Shown piece by piece: positions 7,754-17,135 of a DNA stretch of 41,819 nucleotides. The translations under genes and the position numbers were made by a program. The notes below the pieces were generated by a model. It was given only the letters and a program-made list of their open reading frames with translations, ran no database searches and was not told the origin of the DNA. This stretch comes from JAWLEP01 sp964553045 (GTDB lineage Bacteria; Fermentibacterota; Fermentibacteria; Fermentibacterales; JCC-6). The first letter of the stretch is position 1, and each line of letters opens with the position of its first letter. The stretch is from the NCBI GenBank assembly GCA_964553045.1, contig CAZKJG010000023.1, forward strand, positions 1 through 41,819, read 5' to 3'.

Positions 7754-9613
7754 TTGGGTAGGGCGATCGGAATAGACCTGGGAACGACGAACTCGTGCAT
7801 GGCAGTTGCCGATGGCGGCGAGGTAGTAGTCATACCCTCCGGGGAGGGTCCGCGGGTAATGCCCTCGGTCGTGGCCTTCACCTCAAAGGGTGAGCGCCTG
7901 GTGGGGCTGGTTGCCAAGCGCCAGGCCATCACCAACCCCAGGAACACCATATACAGCGTCAAGAGGCTCATGGGCCGGCATTTCGAGGAGGTGGAGGCGG
8001 AGCGCCAGAACGTCTCCTACGAGATAAAGGCCGACGACAAGGACGACGCGGTCATTCGCATCTTCGACCGTCTCTACACTCCCCAGGAGATCTCGGCCAT
8101 AATCCTGCAGCGCCTGAAGGCCCGGGCCGAGGAGTACCTGGGCGAGGAGGTCACCGACGCCGTGGTCACCGTTCCCGCCTACTTCAACGAGCTGCAGCGG
8201 GAGGCCACAAAGGCGGCGGGTCGAATAGCGGGATTCAACGTCCGCCGTGTGCTCAACGAGCCCACCGCTGCCGCTCTGGCCTTCATGGAGCCCACCGAGC
8301 GCAAGCGGCTGGCCGTTTACGATCTGGGCGGAGGCACCTTCGACATAAGCATACTGCAGGTGGTCAACGGCATATTCGAGGTCAAGGCGACCAGCGGGAA
8401 CACGCACCTGGGCGGCGACGATTTCGACGCCAGGATCGTGGACTGGATACTGGGCGAGTTCCGGCGCGAGGAGGACATAGACCTCTCCGACGACCCTGTG
8501 GCCCTGCAGCGGGTGCGGGAGGCTGCCGAGAGGGCCAAGTGCGAGCTCTCCAGCGCCCTGGAGGCGAACATCAACCTGCCCTTCATAGCCTCGGATGAGA
8601 AGGGGCCGAAGCATCTGGAGCTCTCCCTGACCCGAGGTCTTCTGGAGAGCCTGATCGAGGACCTTGTTGAGCAGACCGAGCAACCCTGTCGCGAGGCGCT
8701 GGAAGCGTCAGGCATGGAGCAGGGCGATATCGACCACGTGATACTGGTGGGCGGCTCAACCAGGATACCCCTGGTGCGCAAGCAGGTTCAGGAGACCTTC
8801 GACCAGAAACCGGCTCAGAGCGTCAACCCCGACGAGGTAGTGGGCATCGGTGCCGCGGTAGAGGCTTCCGTGCTCTCCGGGGAGCGCAAGGATCTGGTTC
8901 TGCTGGACGTGACACCCCTTACGCTGGGAGTGGAGACGCTGGGGGGCGTCATGGCTCCGATAATCGAGAAGAACAGCCCCATTCCCATGAAGCGCAGCCG
9001 CATGTTCACCACGGCCGTTGACAACCAGCAGGTGGTCAGCATTCATGTCGTCCAGGGCGAGAGGGAGCTTGTGGAGGGCAACAGGAGCCTGGGTCGCTTC
9101 GAGCTGGTGGGGATACCGCCGGCCAAGAGGGGTGTGCCCAGGGTAGAGGTGGCCTTCGAGATAGACGCCAACGGCCTTCTGAGCGTCTCGGCAAAGGACG
9201 CCGTGACCGGCAGGGCGCAGAGCATGGAGGTAAATCCCAGCGGCGGCCTGAGCGAGGCCGAGATAAGCCAGCTTATGAAGGAGGCCGAGATAAACGCCGA
9301 GAAGGACCGAAGCCGCATGAAGCTGGTGGAGGCCCGGAACGCGGCCGACCAGGTCATATACGATGCCGAGAGGGCTCTGGAAAGTGCCCGCAAGCAGCTG
9401 GAGGAGGAGTCGTACGAAGAGCTTCAGACGTCCCTTGCCTCTCTGAGGATGAACCGTGACGGGGAAGACCGATCCAAGATTGCCAAGGATACCAGCAAGA
9501 CCTCGGCGCTGGTGTCGCAGATATCCAAGCTGATCGACATCATGGAAACCGCGGGCGAAGAGGACACCGACGAGGACGAGGTGGTCGTCCTGGAGGACGA
9601 CACAGAGAGCTGA
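7754..9613 (+). CDS. dnaK: Chaperone protein DnaK (Hsp70)
   Basis: DnaK is the ATP-dependent cytoplasmic Hsp70. The 619-residue protein has phosphate-1 GIDLGTTNSCMAV (residues 6-18), phosphate-2 DLGGGTFDISI (about 190), the adenosine motif VGGSTRIPLV (about 332), the interdomain linker region VLLDVTPLTLGVET (about 380), a substrate-binding beta-domain and a helical lid, and an acidic tail ending EDDTES. The start is TTG 7754 with AGAGGAGGG upstream; no ATG is available at the family N-terminus. No CIRCE inverted repeat is seen upstream, and grpE and hrcA are absent from the window. It probably shares the promoter at 6906. Confidence 0.97.
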   Translation: MGRAIGIDLGTTNSCMAVADGGEVVVIPSGEGPRVMPSVVAFTSKGERLVGLVAKRQAITNPRNTIYSVKRLMGRHFEEVEAERQNVSYEIKADDKDDAVIRIFDRLYTPQEISAIILQRLKARAEEYLGEEVTDAVVTVPAYFNELQREATKAAGRIAGFNVRRVLNEPTAAALAFMEPTERKRLAVYDLGGGTFDISILQVVNGIFEVKATSGNTHLGGDDFDARIVDWILGEFRREEDIDLSDDPVALQRVREAAERAKCELSSALEANINLPFIASDEKGPKHLELSLTRGLLESLIEDLVEQTEQPCREALEASGMEQGDIDHVILVGGSTRIPLVRKQVQETFDQKPAQSVNPDEVVGIGAAVEASVLSGERKDLVLLDVTPLTLGVETLGGVMAPIIEKNSPIPMKRSRMFTTAVDNQQVVSIHVVQGERELVEGNRSLGRFELVGIPPAKRGVPRVEVAFEIDANGLLSVSAKDAVTGRAQSMEVNPSGGLSEAEISQLMKEAEINAEKDRSRMKLVEARNAADQVIYDAERALESARKQLEEESYEELQTSLASLRMNRDGEDRSKIAKDTSKTSALVSQISKLIDIMETAGEEDTDEDEVVVLEDDTES

Positions 9614-9651
9614 TCACGGCCTGCCCGGATCGGCGATGATGAAGCGCAGGA

Positions 9652-9679
9652 ATCGGAGCGCCCCCGGCGGTGCTCCGAT
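9652..9679. terminator. Hairpin between dnaK and dnaJ (possible weak terminator)
   Basis: ATCGGAGC at 9652-9659 pairs perfectly with GCTCCGAT at 9672-9679 across a 12-base loop that can pair further (CC with GG). The bases after it (CATTGTATTGT) are T-rich only in part, so this could be a leaky terminator that lowers dnaJ relative to dnaK, or a processing/stabilising hairpin. The rest of the 142-base gap shows nothing recognisable apart from AAGAGGTG before dnaJ. Confidence 0.5.
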
Positions 9680-9755
9680 CATTGTATTGTAAGGGCCGCG
9701 GCGGAACGCAGCGTCTGACCGGGTCCGGAAAAGACATGTCAAGAGGTGCGCACAG

Positions 9756-10838
9756 ATGACTTCATTCGATCCCTACGAAGTGCTCGGCGTGGGCCGTGAC
9801 GCTTCGCAGTCCGAGATAAAGAGAGCCTACCGCAGGCTGGCCGTAAGGTACCACCCCGACAAGAATCCCGATGAGCCGGGCGCCGAGGAGAGGTTCAAGC
9901 GGGTGGGGGAGGCCTACGAGATATTGGGCAATCCGGACAAGAGAAGCCGCTACGACAGGTTCGGAAGCGCCGACGGGGCGCCCGACCTGGGGGACATATT
10001 CGGGGGGGGCGGCTTCGGCTTCGACGATGCCCTGAGGACGTTCATGGAGAACTTCGGCTTCGGCGGCTTCGGCGGAGGCCGTCGAAGCAGGCGCGCGCGC
10101 CGCGGCCATGACATCACCGTGGATGTCGAGCTGGACCTGGAAGAGGTGGCCCTGGGCGCCGCCAGGGAGCTGGAGGTGCGAAGGAGCGAGCCCTGTCCGG
10201 ACTGCGACGGGACGGGAGCGGATTCCGATGAGGGCCTGGAGACCTGCGGCACGTGCGGAGGCAGGGGGCAGGTTAGAAGTACCAGGAGGACGTTTCTGGG
10301 CTCGATACAGACGGTGCATGAGTGCCCCGAGTGCGGGGGCGCGGGAGAGATACCGAGGAAGAAGTGCTCGTCCTGCAGGGGCTCCGGAGCAACTGTCCGC
10401 CGCCGCAAGCTGAAGGTGGAACTGCCGGCGGGGGTGTCCGCCGGACATTTCATCAGGCTGAGGGGCCAGGGCGACCATCCCGGGGCCGGAGGCCTTCCCG
10501 GCGACCTTATCGTGCACATCACATCCGTGGACTACGGCCCGTTCAGACGCGACGACTGCGATCTGGTGGTCGAGCGGAAGATTTCCTTCCCCCAGGCGGC
10601 CCTGGGGAGCGAGGTATCCGTGCCTCTGCCGGAGGGCGGGGAAGAGACCCTTGAGGTTCCCTCCGGCAGCCAGCCCGGTGACCAGCTGGTCATGCGGGGC
10701 AGGGGCATTGGCAGGCTGCAGGAAAGCGGCAGGGGGGACTTGAGGGTGATTCTGAGCGTTTTCGTACCCAGGAAGCTCTCCCGCAGCGAGCGCAAGGCCC
10801 TGGAGGAGCTGTCCTCCTCCCGGCGGTTCAGCCCCTAG
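9756..10838 (+). CDS. dnaJ: Chaperone protein DnaJ (Hsp40, type I)
   Basis: DnaJ stimulates DnaK ATPase and delivers clients. The 360-residue protein has an N-terminal J domain with HPD (residues 33-35), a Gly/Phe-rich linker (about 70-112), and four zinc-binding CxxCxGxG repeats (CPDCDGTG 147, CGTCGGRG 164, CPECGGAG 189, CSSCRGSG 203), followed by the two C-terminal beta-domains with GDLIVHI and GDLRVIL. That makes it a complete type I DnaJ. It lies 142 bases after dnaK and 7 bases before mutS2, so translation of mutS2 is probably coupled to it. Confidence 0.97.
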   Translation: MTSFDPYEVLGVGRDASQSEIKRAYRRLAVRYHPDKNPDEPGAEERFKRVGEAYEILGNPDKRSRYDRFGSADGAPDLGDIFGGGGFGFDDALRTFMENFGFGGFGGGRRSRRARRGHDITVDVELDLEEVALGAARELEVRRSEPCPDCDGTGADSDEGLETCGTCGGRGQVRSTRRTFLGSIQTVHECPECGGAGEIPRKKCSSCRGSGATVRRRKLKVELPAGVSAGHFIRLRGQGDHPGAGGLPGDLIVHITSVDYGPFRRDDCDLVVERKISFPQAALGSEVSVPLPEGGEETLEVPSGSQPGDQLVMRGRGIGRLQESGRGDLRVILSVFVPRKLSRSERKALEELSSSRRFSP

Positions 10839-10845
10839 GGCGCTC

Positions 10846-13212
10846 GTGCGGAGCACACTGAAGGAACTCGGCTGGAATACGCTCCTGAGGCGGGTGGCCG
10901 CACTGGCGGAATGCGAGGCGGCCCGGGCTGACGTTCTGAAGCTGGTTCCCGCCTTCGAGCCCGAGTCCTCGGCCCGCCTGCGTGACGAGACCCTGGCCGC
11001 CGCAGAGCTGGTCGAACGGGGACTCAGACCCTCGCTGGACTGGGTTGATCCCATGGGCGGGATAATCGGGGCGCTGGAGGACGGCGCAACCGCCCTGGAC
11101 CCGGCTGGGCTGCGGGCCGCCGGCCTCGGCCTGGAGAGCCTGGGGCGACTCAGGGAGATACTGGACGAAGGCCTGTCGGGCCCCGAAGAGTATGGAGAGC
11201 CCGCGGCTCCGCTGGCCCGCCTTTACGCTGAGTGGCTGGCCGACTGCCCCGACTTCTCCGGTGAGGCGGCGCGTCTGGTCCGGGCCACGACGGAGGACGG
11301 CGGGCTGTCGCCAAAGGCCTCCCCCGCGCTCTCCAGCCTCACCCGAAAGGTGGAGCGGGACAGAAGGCGGATATCCGAGCGAATCGAGAGGATCGCCTCC
11401 CGGCTCTCCTCACAGGGCCTTCTTCGGGACGCTCCGCCCACGATTCGAAACGGCCGCTACGTGCTGCCGGTGCGATCGGGATCCCGGGGCAGGGTGGGGG
11501 GCATCGTCCACGACCGTTCGGACAGCGGCGAGACCGTGTTCGTGGAGCCCATGGAGCTGGCAGAGGCGGGAAACAGCCTTCAGGAGTCCATGCTGGATCT
11601 GGAGGCCGAGCGTCGCCGTGTACTGAGGGAGCTGACAGGACTGCTGCGGGAACGCGGCGAGGATATCTCACGCGCCACGGACCTCGCCCGCCGCCTTGAC
11701 GCCGTCTTCGCCCGTGCCCGCTACCACCTGGAGGCCGAGACGGTGTTTCCGGCCGAAGCCCCCAGGGTCAGGCTGGCCGGTCTGAGACACCCCATGATTC
11801 CCCCGGCGGAATCCGTGGACAACGACCTGGATATGCCCGCGGGCTGGAAGGCCCTGGTAATCAGCGGGCCCAACGCCGGTGGCAAGAGCGTACTGCTCAA
11901 AGCCTTCGGCCTGGGCGTGCTTTGCTCCCAGAGCGGTCTCGGGGCCACCGCCGAACCCGACTCGACGCTGCCCTTCTTCGGGAGCGTAAGGGCCTCCATC
12001 GGAGACCAGCAGTCGATAGAGGAGCACCTGAGCACATACTCGGCCAGGCTCAGCCAGCAGATGTCCATGATAAGAGACCTGGGTCCGGGAAGCCTGGTTC
12101 TCATCGACGAGCCGGCCACCGGCACAGACCCGGTTACCGGAAGCGCCATGTCGGCCGCCCTGCTGGAAGAACTCAGCGAAGCCGGCTGCCAGGTCGTGCT
12201 GACCACCCACATGGGCCAGCTGAAGAACCTGGCCTCGGGCCGTGAAGGTTTCTACAACGGTTGCATGACCTTCGACGAGGAGACCCTGGAGCCCCGATAC
12301 CGCTTCGTGCTGGGGATTCCGGGATCCTCATTCACGTTGGAGATCGCCCAGAGGATGGGCTACCCAGAAGAGGTGCTGGACAGGGCCAGGGAGCTGGCCG
12401 GTGACTCCTTCCGTCTGGACCGCCTGATGTCGGAGCTGACCGCCATGCGCGACCGAAGGAAGAGGGAGATCCGGGAGCTGGCCAGGGAGCGCGGGGAGGC
12501 ACGCCGGGCCCTGGAAGAGGCATCCACCGAGAGGAGCCGGGGAAGGGCGGAGCTCAGCGCCCTTCGCAGGCACTATGCGGACCGATGGGAGAAGCGCCTG
12601 GAGGAGATGGGATCGAAGGCCGACTCACTGCTCGGCAGGCTGGCGTCCACGGAGGACCGCGAGGAGCGGCGCCGCCTGAGGGCCGAGGTCAGGGAGCTGC
12701 AGTCCGCAGAGCCACCGGGAGAAGCGCCCGAAAGCAGGTCGTCGGGCGACGGCGAGGGATCATCCGCTGTGCGCAGGGGCTCCTGGGTTCGGGTCCGCGG
12801 ATGGCGCGGCAGGGGATTCGTAGCGGAGCTGCGGGGTGACACCGCGGTGGTCAGCTTCGGAAACCTGCGACTGGAGAAGCCCCTGGAGCACCTTTCGCCG
12901 GCCGAGGCGCCGAACGGGGGCGAGGCCACTTCGGCCAGCTGGGACATGCCTCCGGAGAGTCCGGAGATCAACCTGATCGGAATGCGCGCGGCGGAAGCCA
13001 GGGAGGCGCTGGAGGAGAAGCTCGACGGCTGTGCCGCCACGGGAATCGGAGTACTGAGGATTATCCACGGCAAGGGCCGGGGAGTGCTCATGTCGGTGGT
13101 AACCGACCTGCTGCGGGAAGATCACAGGGTGTCCTCATGGAGGCAGGGCAGGCCCGAGGAGGGTGGAGTGGGAGTCACGGTGGCCCGTGTTTCGGAAGGC
13201 GGACCCGCGTGA
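10846..13212 (+). CDS. mutS2: MutS2 family ATPase/endonuclease with C-terminal Smr domain
   Basis: MutS2 proteins are MutS relatives without the mismatch-recognition domain; members have been linked to suppression of recombination and to splitting of collided ribosomes. The 788-residue protein shows the core/clamp region, Walker A SGPNAGGKS (about 340-348), the composite motif around STYSARLSQQM, Walker B LVLIDEPATGTDP (about 416) and the His switch TTHMGQLK. A charged coiled coil spans about 500-630, and the Smr nuclease domain starts near 708 with NLIGMRA and contains IIHGKGRG. The GTG at 10846 lies 7 bases after dnaJ. The 3' end overlaps dnaG by four bases. Confidence 0.95.
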   Translation: MRSTLKELGWNTLLRRVAALAECEAARADVLKLVPAFEPESSARLRDETLAAAELVERGLRPSLDWVDPMGGIIGALEDGATALDPAGLRAAGLGLESLGRLREILDEGLSGPEEYGEPAAPLARLYAEWLADCPDFSGEAARLVRATTEDGGLSPKASPALSSLTRKVERDRRRISERIERIASRLSSQGLLRDAPPTIRNGRYVLPVRSGSRGRVGGIVHDRSDSGETVFVEPMELAEAGNSLQESMLDLEAERRRVLRELTGLLRERGEDISRATDLARRLDAVFARARYHLEAETVFPAEAPRVRLAGLRHPMIPPAESVDNDLDMPAGWKALVISGPNAGGKSVLLKAFGLGVLCSQSGLGATAEPDSTLPFFGSVRASIGDQQSIEEHLSTYSARLSQQMSMIRDLGPGSLVLIDEPATGTDPVTGSAMSAALLEELSEAGCQVVLTTHMGQLKNLASGREGFYNGCMTFDEETLEPRYRFVLGIPGSSFTLEIAQRMGYPEEVLDRARELAGDSFRLDRLMSELTAMRDRRKREIRELARERGEARRALEEASTERSRGRAELSALRRHYADRWEKRLEEMGSKADSLLGRLASTEDREERRRLRAEVRELQSAEPPGEAPESRSSGDGEGSSAVRRGSWVRVRGWRGRGFVAELRGDTAVVSFGNLRLEKPLEHLSPAEAPNGGEATSASWDMPPESPEINLIGMRAAEAREALEEKLDGCAATGIGVLRIIHGKGRGVLMSVVTDLLREDHRVSSWRQGRPEEGGVGVTVARVSEGGPA

Positions 13213-14948
13213 CAGCCCCTGGGAGCGGAATGGACGACGTGGAGGCGGTCCGCCAGGCGGTCGACATAGTGGACATCGTAGGCAGATACGTAGGTTTGAA
13301 GCAGGCCGGACGGGACTACAAGGGCCTCTGCCCCTTTCACCGGGAGAAGACCCCGTCCTTCCACGTGTCGCCGGACAAGCAGGTATATCACTGCTTCGGC
13401 TGCGGCGCGGGCGGCGACGTGTTCACCTTCCTCATGCGATACCTGGGGCTCTCGTTCCCGGAGGCTCTGGAGGAGCTGGCCCAGGAGGGGGGAATAACCC
13501 TCAGCCGCAGTCCCGCCCCCTCCGGACGCGGAGAGGCGCTGCGGGACATAACCGCCGCGACGCAGGCCTTCTTCCGGCGGAGCCTGGAGAGCGAAGCCGG
13601 CCGCGGGGCAAGGAGCTACCTGCAGGGCCGGGGAATGGGCCGGGGCGACTGCCGGACCCTGGGCATCGGCTGGGCGCCCGGGGGTGAGAGCCTGTTCGCT
13701 CACCTGCGGTCGAAGGGCTTCTCAGAGGCCCGGATGGTGGAGGCGGGAGTTATGGTTCGCTCCCGCAGCGGAGGCGGCGTATACGACCGCTTCCGCAGGC
13801 GGATTACATTCCCCATAGCCGACCGCCGGGGCAGGCCTGTGAGCTTCGGAGCCCGAACCCTGGGAGATGACTCCCCCAAGTACCTCAACGGTCCCGAGAC
13901 GCCCATATACAGCAAGGGCAGCGTTCTGTACGGATACCGGGACGCCCGGGAAGCCGCCCGCGACCTGGATATGGCGGTGCTGGTCGAGGGCTACTTCGAT
14001 CATGCCCGTCTGTACCTGGCCGGCATTCGAGCCGTGGTGGCCACCTGCGGGACGGCGCTTACACCGGACCAGGCTCGTCATCTGGGCGGCATCAGCGATC
14101 ACATCTACATCTGCTACGACGGAGACGCCTCCGGCAGGAGATCCGCCATGAAGGCCGCCGAGGTGATGCTGGATCAGGGCCTCAATCCCAGGGTCATGGC
14201 GCTTCCCGACGGTCTCGACCCGGACGATTTCGTGGCGGAGAACGGGGCCGAGGGCTTTATGGACATGGTCCGCGCCTCCAGCAACCCTGTTGCATTCGGT
14301 CTGAGCCTGGTGGGGGGCTGGGAGGGGGCGCGGGAATCGGGCCGGGGCGTAGACGTGGTCAAGCGACTGGTTCAGGTGGCGGGCAGAGCCTCCGACCCGG
14401 TTGTCAGGGAGACCCTGTTCCGCAGCCTCTCCGAAGGCACCGGTTACACACTCGAGACCCTCAGGAGGGAGCGCGAGCACCTGGAGTCGAAGTCCCGGCG
14501 CGGCAGGAAGAGGTCTCCGCAGCGTTCGGCGGCTCCCACCAGAAGGGATTCCAAGCTTCTGTGGGCCCTGCTCTCCTGCTGCCCGGAGGACCGCCTTCGG
14601 CTGCTGGAGGTGATCGAGGCGGGGGATTTCGATACGGATACCGGACGGGAGGTGTTCGCGGCCCTGGAGGAGCAGTACGCGGAGGGCGCATCCGCTCCCG
14701 CACTGGGAAGGATGGAGCCCTCACAGGCCGATGCCTGTGCGGCTATACTGTCGCAACGGGCAAGCGCCGCCCCGGCGGACGTCGACCGCGTTATCTCCAG
14801 AGTTGTCCGCAGACGCGCGCTGGCCGAGCGTCGAAGGCTCCAGGCGCGGCTGGCCGGGGCGGACGGCGACGAGAAGAGGGAGATACTGAAGGAGCTCAAC
14901 CGGCAAAGCAGAAGGGGTTCGCAGACTGGGGGCGAAGATGGCAGATAG
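13209..14948 (+). CDS. dnaG: DNA primase DnaG
   Basis: DnaG makes RNA primers for replication. With the GTG start at 13209 it is 579 residues. The CHC2 zinc-binding domain has Cys41, His44, Cys62 and Cys65 (CPFH and CFGC), the TOPRIM core has VLVEGYFD (about 257), YDGDASG (about 303) and LDPDDFV (about 335), and the C-terminal helicase-interacting part is the more variable last 130 residues. I prefer GTG 13209 because it overlaps the mutS2 stop (GTGA) and has AAGGCGG six bases upstream; ATG 13230 with GGGAG is a reasonable alternative and would remove seven residues. It overlaps the sigma-factor gene by 11 bases, giving the classic dnaG-rpoD order. Confidence 0.96.
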   Translation: MTAPGSGMDDVEAVRQAVDIVDIVGRYVGLKQAGRDYKGLCPFHREKTPSFHVSPDKQVYHCFGCGAGGDVFTFLMRYLGLSFPEALEELAQEGGITLSRSPAPSGRGEALRDITAATQAFFRRSLESEAGRGARSYLQGRGMGRGDCRTLGIGWAPGGESLFAHLRSKGFSEARMVEAGVMVRSRSGGGVYDRFRRRITFPIADRRGRPVSFGARTLGDDSPKYLNGPETPIYSKGSVLYGYRDAREAARDLDMAVLVEGYFDHARLYLAGIRAVVATCGTALTPDQARHLGGISDHIYICYDGDASGRRSAMKAAEVMLDQGLNPRVMALPDGLDPDDFVAENGAEGFMDMVRASSNPVAFGLSLVGGWEGARESGRGVDVVKRLVQVAGRASDPVVRETLFRSLSEGTGYTLETLRREREHLESKSRRGRKRSPQRSAAPTRRDSKLLWALLSCCPEDRLRLLEVIEAGDFDTDTGREVFAALEEQYAEGASAPALGRMEPSQADACAAILSQRASAAPADVDRVISRVVRRRALAERRRLQARLAGADGDEKREILKELNRQSRRGSQTGGEDGR

Positions 14949-16323
14949 GGTTCAGAAGCACCTGGACCTGTCCTCCAGTACGCTTTTCTACAGGGAGATG
15001 GACGTCGTGCCCCTTCTCTCGCGCGAGCAGGAGCTGGATCTGGCCATCGGGCAGGAGGAGGTGAGGCGCCGCATGCTGGCTGCGCTGCTGAGCGTAAAGG
15101 CGGGCAGGAGGCGTTTCATCGAACCGCTGAAGCGCCTGGCTGGGGGCAGGCGGGTGGCCGATGACGTAATCGATACCGCCTTCTGGGGCATCAGGCAGGG
15201 GGTTCTGCCGGAGGACCGCCGGGGGGAGCTGAAATGCCTTCTCTCGGGGCTGGACGGGACGCTTCGGTGCGAAAAGGTGAGGGAGCTGCGTCCGGCATGG
15301 CGCTGGGTCGAAGAACTGGGAAGGGACGTGTTCGCCCGCATCGACACCTGCCGCGTGCTCCTGGACCGGACCGACCGGCTGCTCGACTCCGCCGGAATTG
15401 ACCGCGCGGAGCTGGAGAGGGCGGCCGTGGACTACGTCTCGTCTCTGGAAGCGGGGGAGAGGGAGCGCAGGGCGTGGAGCCTACTGCCCGGGCTGCGGGG
15501 CATTGAGCGGGAGCTGCGGCTGATCGAACTGGACTCCGGCGAGGACATCGACTCGCTGTTCAAGGCGGGAACCCGGTTCATCGAGGCCTGCGAAGACCAC
15601 CGAGACCTCCTGGAGAAGCTGGTCGAGGCCAATCTGCGGCTGGTGGTGAAGTGGGCGCGCAAGTACTGCCGGACGAATGCCCTCGAGGAGATGGACCTCG
15701 TGCAGGAGGGTTGCCAGGGTCTGCTGGCGGCCGCCATGCGCTACGACTACCACCGTGGCTACAGGTTCTCCACATACGCGGTCTGGTGGGTGCGCCAGGC
15801 GATACTGAAAGCCCTGTCTCAGCAGACCGCTCTGATCCACCTTCCCTCCGATGCCGTAGACCACCGCAGGCGTATGCGGGAGGCCGTACAGCGGTGGCAG
15901 CAGAAGAAGGGCCGCCCTCCCACCACCGCCGAGCTGGCCGAGGAGCTGGACATGGAGCCCGAGCGGGTGCGATGCCTGCAGGATCTGCTGCACGAGCCGG
16001 TCTCGGTAGATACCCTCATGGAGGACAGGGGCTCCATGCTGGAATACATGGAGGACCGTCTGAGCCCCACCGAGGAGGAGGCGTACAGGGAGGAGACCAG
16101 GAAGCGCATAGCCGGCGCCCTGCGGAGCCTCAGCGACCGGGAGAGGACTATCATATCCCTGCGCTTCGGGCTCTACGACGGAGAACCCCAGACCCTGGAT
16201 GACGTGGGGAGGATCTTCGGGGTGAGCAGGGAACGCATCAGGCAGATCGAGCGACGGACCCTGAAGAAGCTCCGCCACCATGGCGTCTTCTTCTCCGCCG
16301 AGCGGGAAGACGAGAGGGGATGA
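14938..16323 (+). CDS. rpoD: RNA polymerase sigma factor, sigma-70 (RpoD/SigA) family
   Basis: The 461-residue protein contains sigma regions 1.2 (residues 15-45), a long non-conserved segment (about 50-225), region 2 with EANLRLVVKWARKY and MDLVQEGCQGLL, the -10-melting motif FSTYAVWWVRQAI, region 3, and region 4 with SDRERTIISLRFGL and the helix-turn-helix GVSRERIRQIERRTLKKLR. Position directly after dnaG argues for the housekeeping factor. However, region 2.4 reads ALIHLPSDAVDHRRRM where primary factors have RTIRIPVHM-type sequence, and region 1.1 is missing, so it is divergent. The near-consensus TTGACA promoters nearby fit a primary-type region 4. The stop overlaps the next gene (ATGA). 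Confidence 0.85.
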   Translation: MADRVQKHLDLSSSTLFYREMDVVPLLSREQELDLAIGQEEVRRRMLAALLSVKAGRRRFIEPLKRLAGGRRVADDVIDTAFWGIRQGVLPEDRRGELKCLLSGLDGTLRCEKVRELRPAWRWVEELGRDVFARIDTCRVLLDRTDRLLDSAGIDRAELERAAVDYVSSLEAGERERRAWSLLPGLRGIERELRLIELDSGEDIDSLFKAGTRFIEACEDHRDLLEKLVEANLRLVVKWARKYCRTNALEEMDLVQEGCQGLLAAAMRYDYHRGYRFSTYAVWWVRQAILKALSQQTALIHLPSDAVDHRRRMREAVQRWQQKKGRPPTTAELAEELDMEPERVRCLQDLLHEPVSVDTLMEDRGSMLEYMEDRLSPTEEEAYREETRKRIAGALRSLSDRERTIISLRFGLYDGEPQTLDDVGRIFGVSRERIRQIERRTLKKLRHHGVFFSAEREDERG

Positions 16324-17135
16324 TCCGGGTCGCGGTTCTGTGGGGCCTGGTCCTGCTGTCCTCCTGCGGGAGGCCCCCGAGCGCCGGGGACGGCCGGCCC
16401 AGGCTGGTGCTCTTCGGGCCGTCCCTGACGGAGACCGTATTCGAGATGGGAGCGGGGTCTCTGGTGGTGGGCGTGGACCGCTACTCGACCTGGCCCGCCG
16501 CGGCCGACTCCCTTCCGGAGGTGGGCGGTTACCTCGACCCCAACATGGAGCAGGTGGCGGCCCTTCGGCCCACAGTCATCCACTCCGTGGGCCGGAGCCC
16601 CGACCTGGCCGAGCTGGCCCGTGCACTGGAGATACCCTACTACGGATGGAGCTTCGACACCCTGGAGGACGCTCTGGAGTCCATGTCGGGCCTGGACTCC
16701 CTGTACGGACAAGGAGAGGGCCTGGCGGAATCCATTCGGGCGACGCTGGACTCCCTTCGGGGTTCGGTGCCGCCGGTATCGGTGGCTTTGGTCGTCTCCC
16801 ATACGCCCGGTTCCGGATCGGTCACCCTGGCGGCAGGCAGCACCTTCCTGGGAGGGATTGTACGGGAGATGGGGGCCGTGCCCGGCGCCCCCGCCTCCAC
16901 TGCCTATCCCAGGGTCTCGCTGGAGGGGGTCCTGGAGCTTTCTCCCGACCACATAGTCTACCTGCTCCCCGATCATCCGGACCCGTCGGCTTACAGGGAG
17001 CGGGTTGAAGCGCTCTGGGAGGGCATGGGCATTTCCCCGGACAGGATAGACGTGCTGACGCAGGATCACCTGCTCATACCCGGTCCCCGCATGGGCCGCA
17101 CCGCAGAGAGGATCTCCGAGTGCCTGAGGTACTAG
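16320..17135 (+). CDS. ABC-importer substrate-binding lipoprotein (BtuF/FhuD family)
   Basis: A 271-residue periplasmic-binding-protein-type lipoprotein: short signal peptide ending LLSSC with lipid-modified Cys16, then the class III binding-protein fold (PF01497). Typical features are LFGPSLTETVFEMGAGSLVVG, the D-(R)-YSTWP loop, EVGGYLDPNMEQVAALRPTVI and, in the second lobe, TLAAGSTFLGGIVREMGA. It would deliver cobalamin, heme or an iron chelate to the permease encoded downstream. The substrate cannot be read from sequence and no riboswitch or Fur box is seen. It starts with an ATGA overlap after the sigma-factor gene and overlaps the ATPase gene by 16 bases. Confidence 0.88.
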   Translation: MIRVAVLWGLVLLSSCGRPPSAGDGRPRLVLFGPSLTETVFEMGAGSLVVGVDRYSTWPAAADSLPEVGGYLDPNMEQVAALRPTVIHSVGRSPDLAELARALEIPYYGWSFDTLEDALESMSGLDSLYGQGEGLAESIRATLDSLRGSVPPVSVALVVSHTPGSGSVTLAAGSTFLGGIVREMGAVPGAPASTAYPRVSLEGVLELSPDHIVYLLPDHPDPSAYRERVEALWEGMGISPDRIDVLTQDHLLIPGPRMGRTAERISECLRY

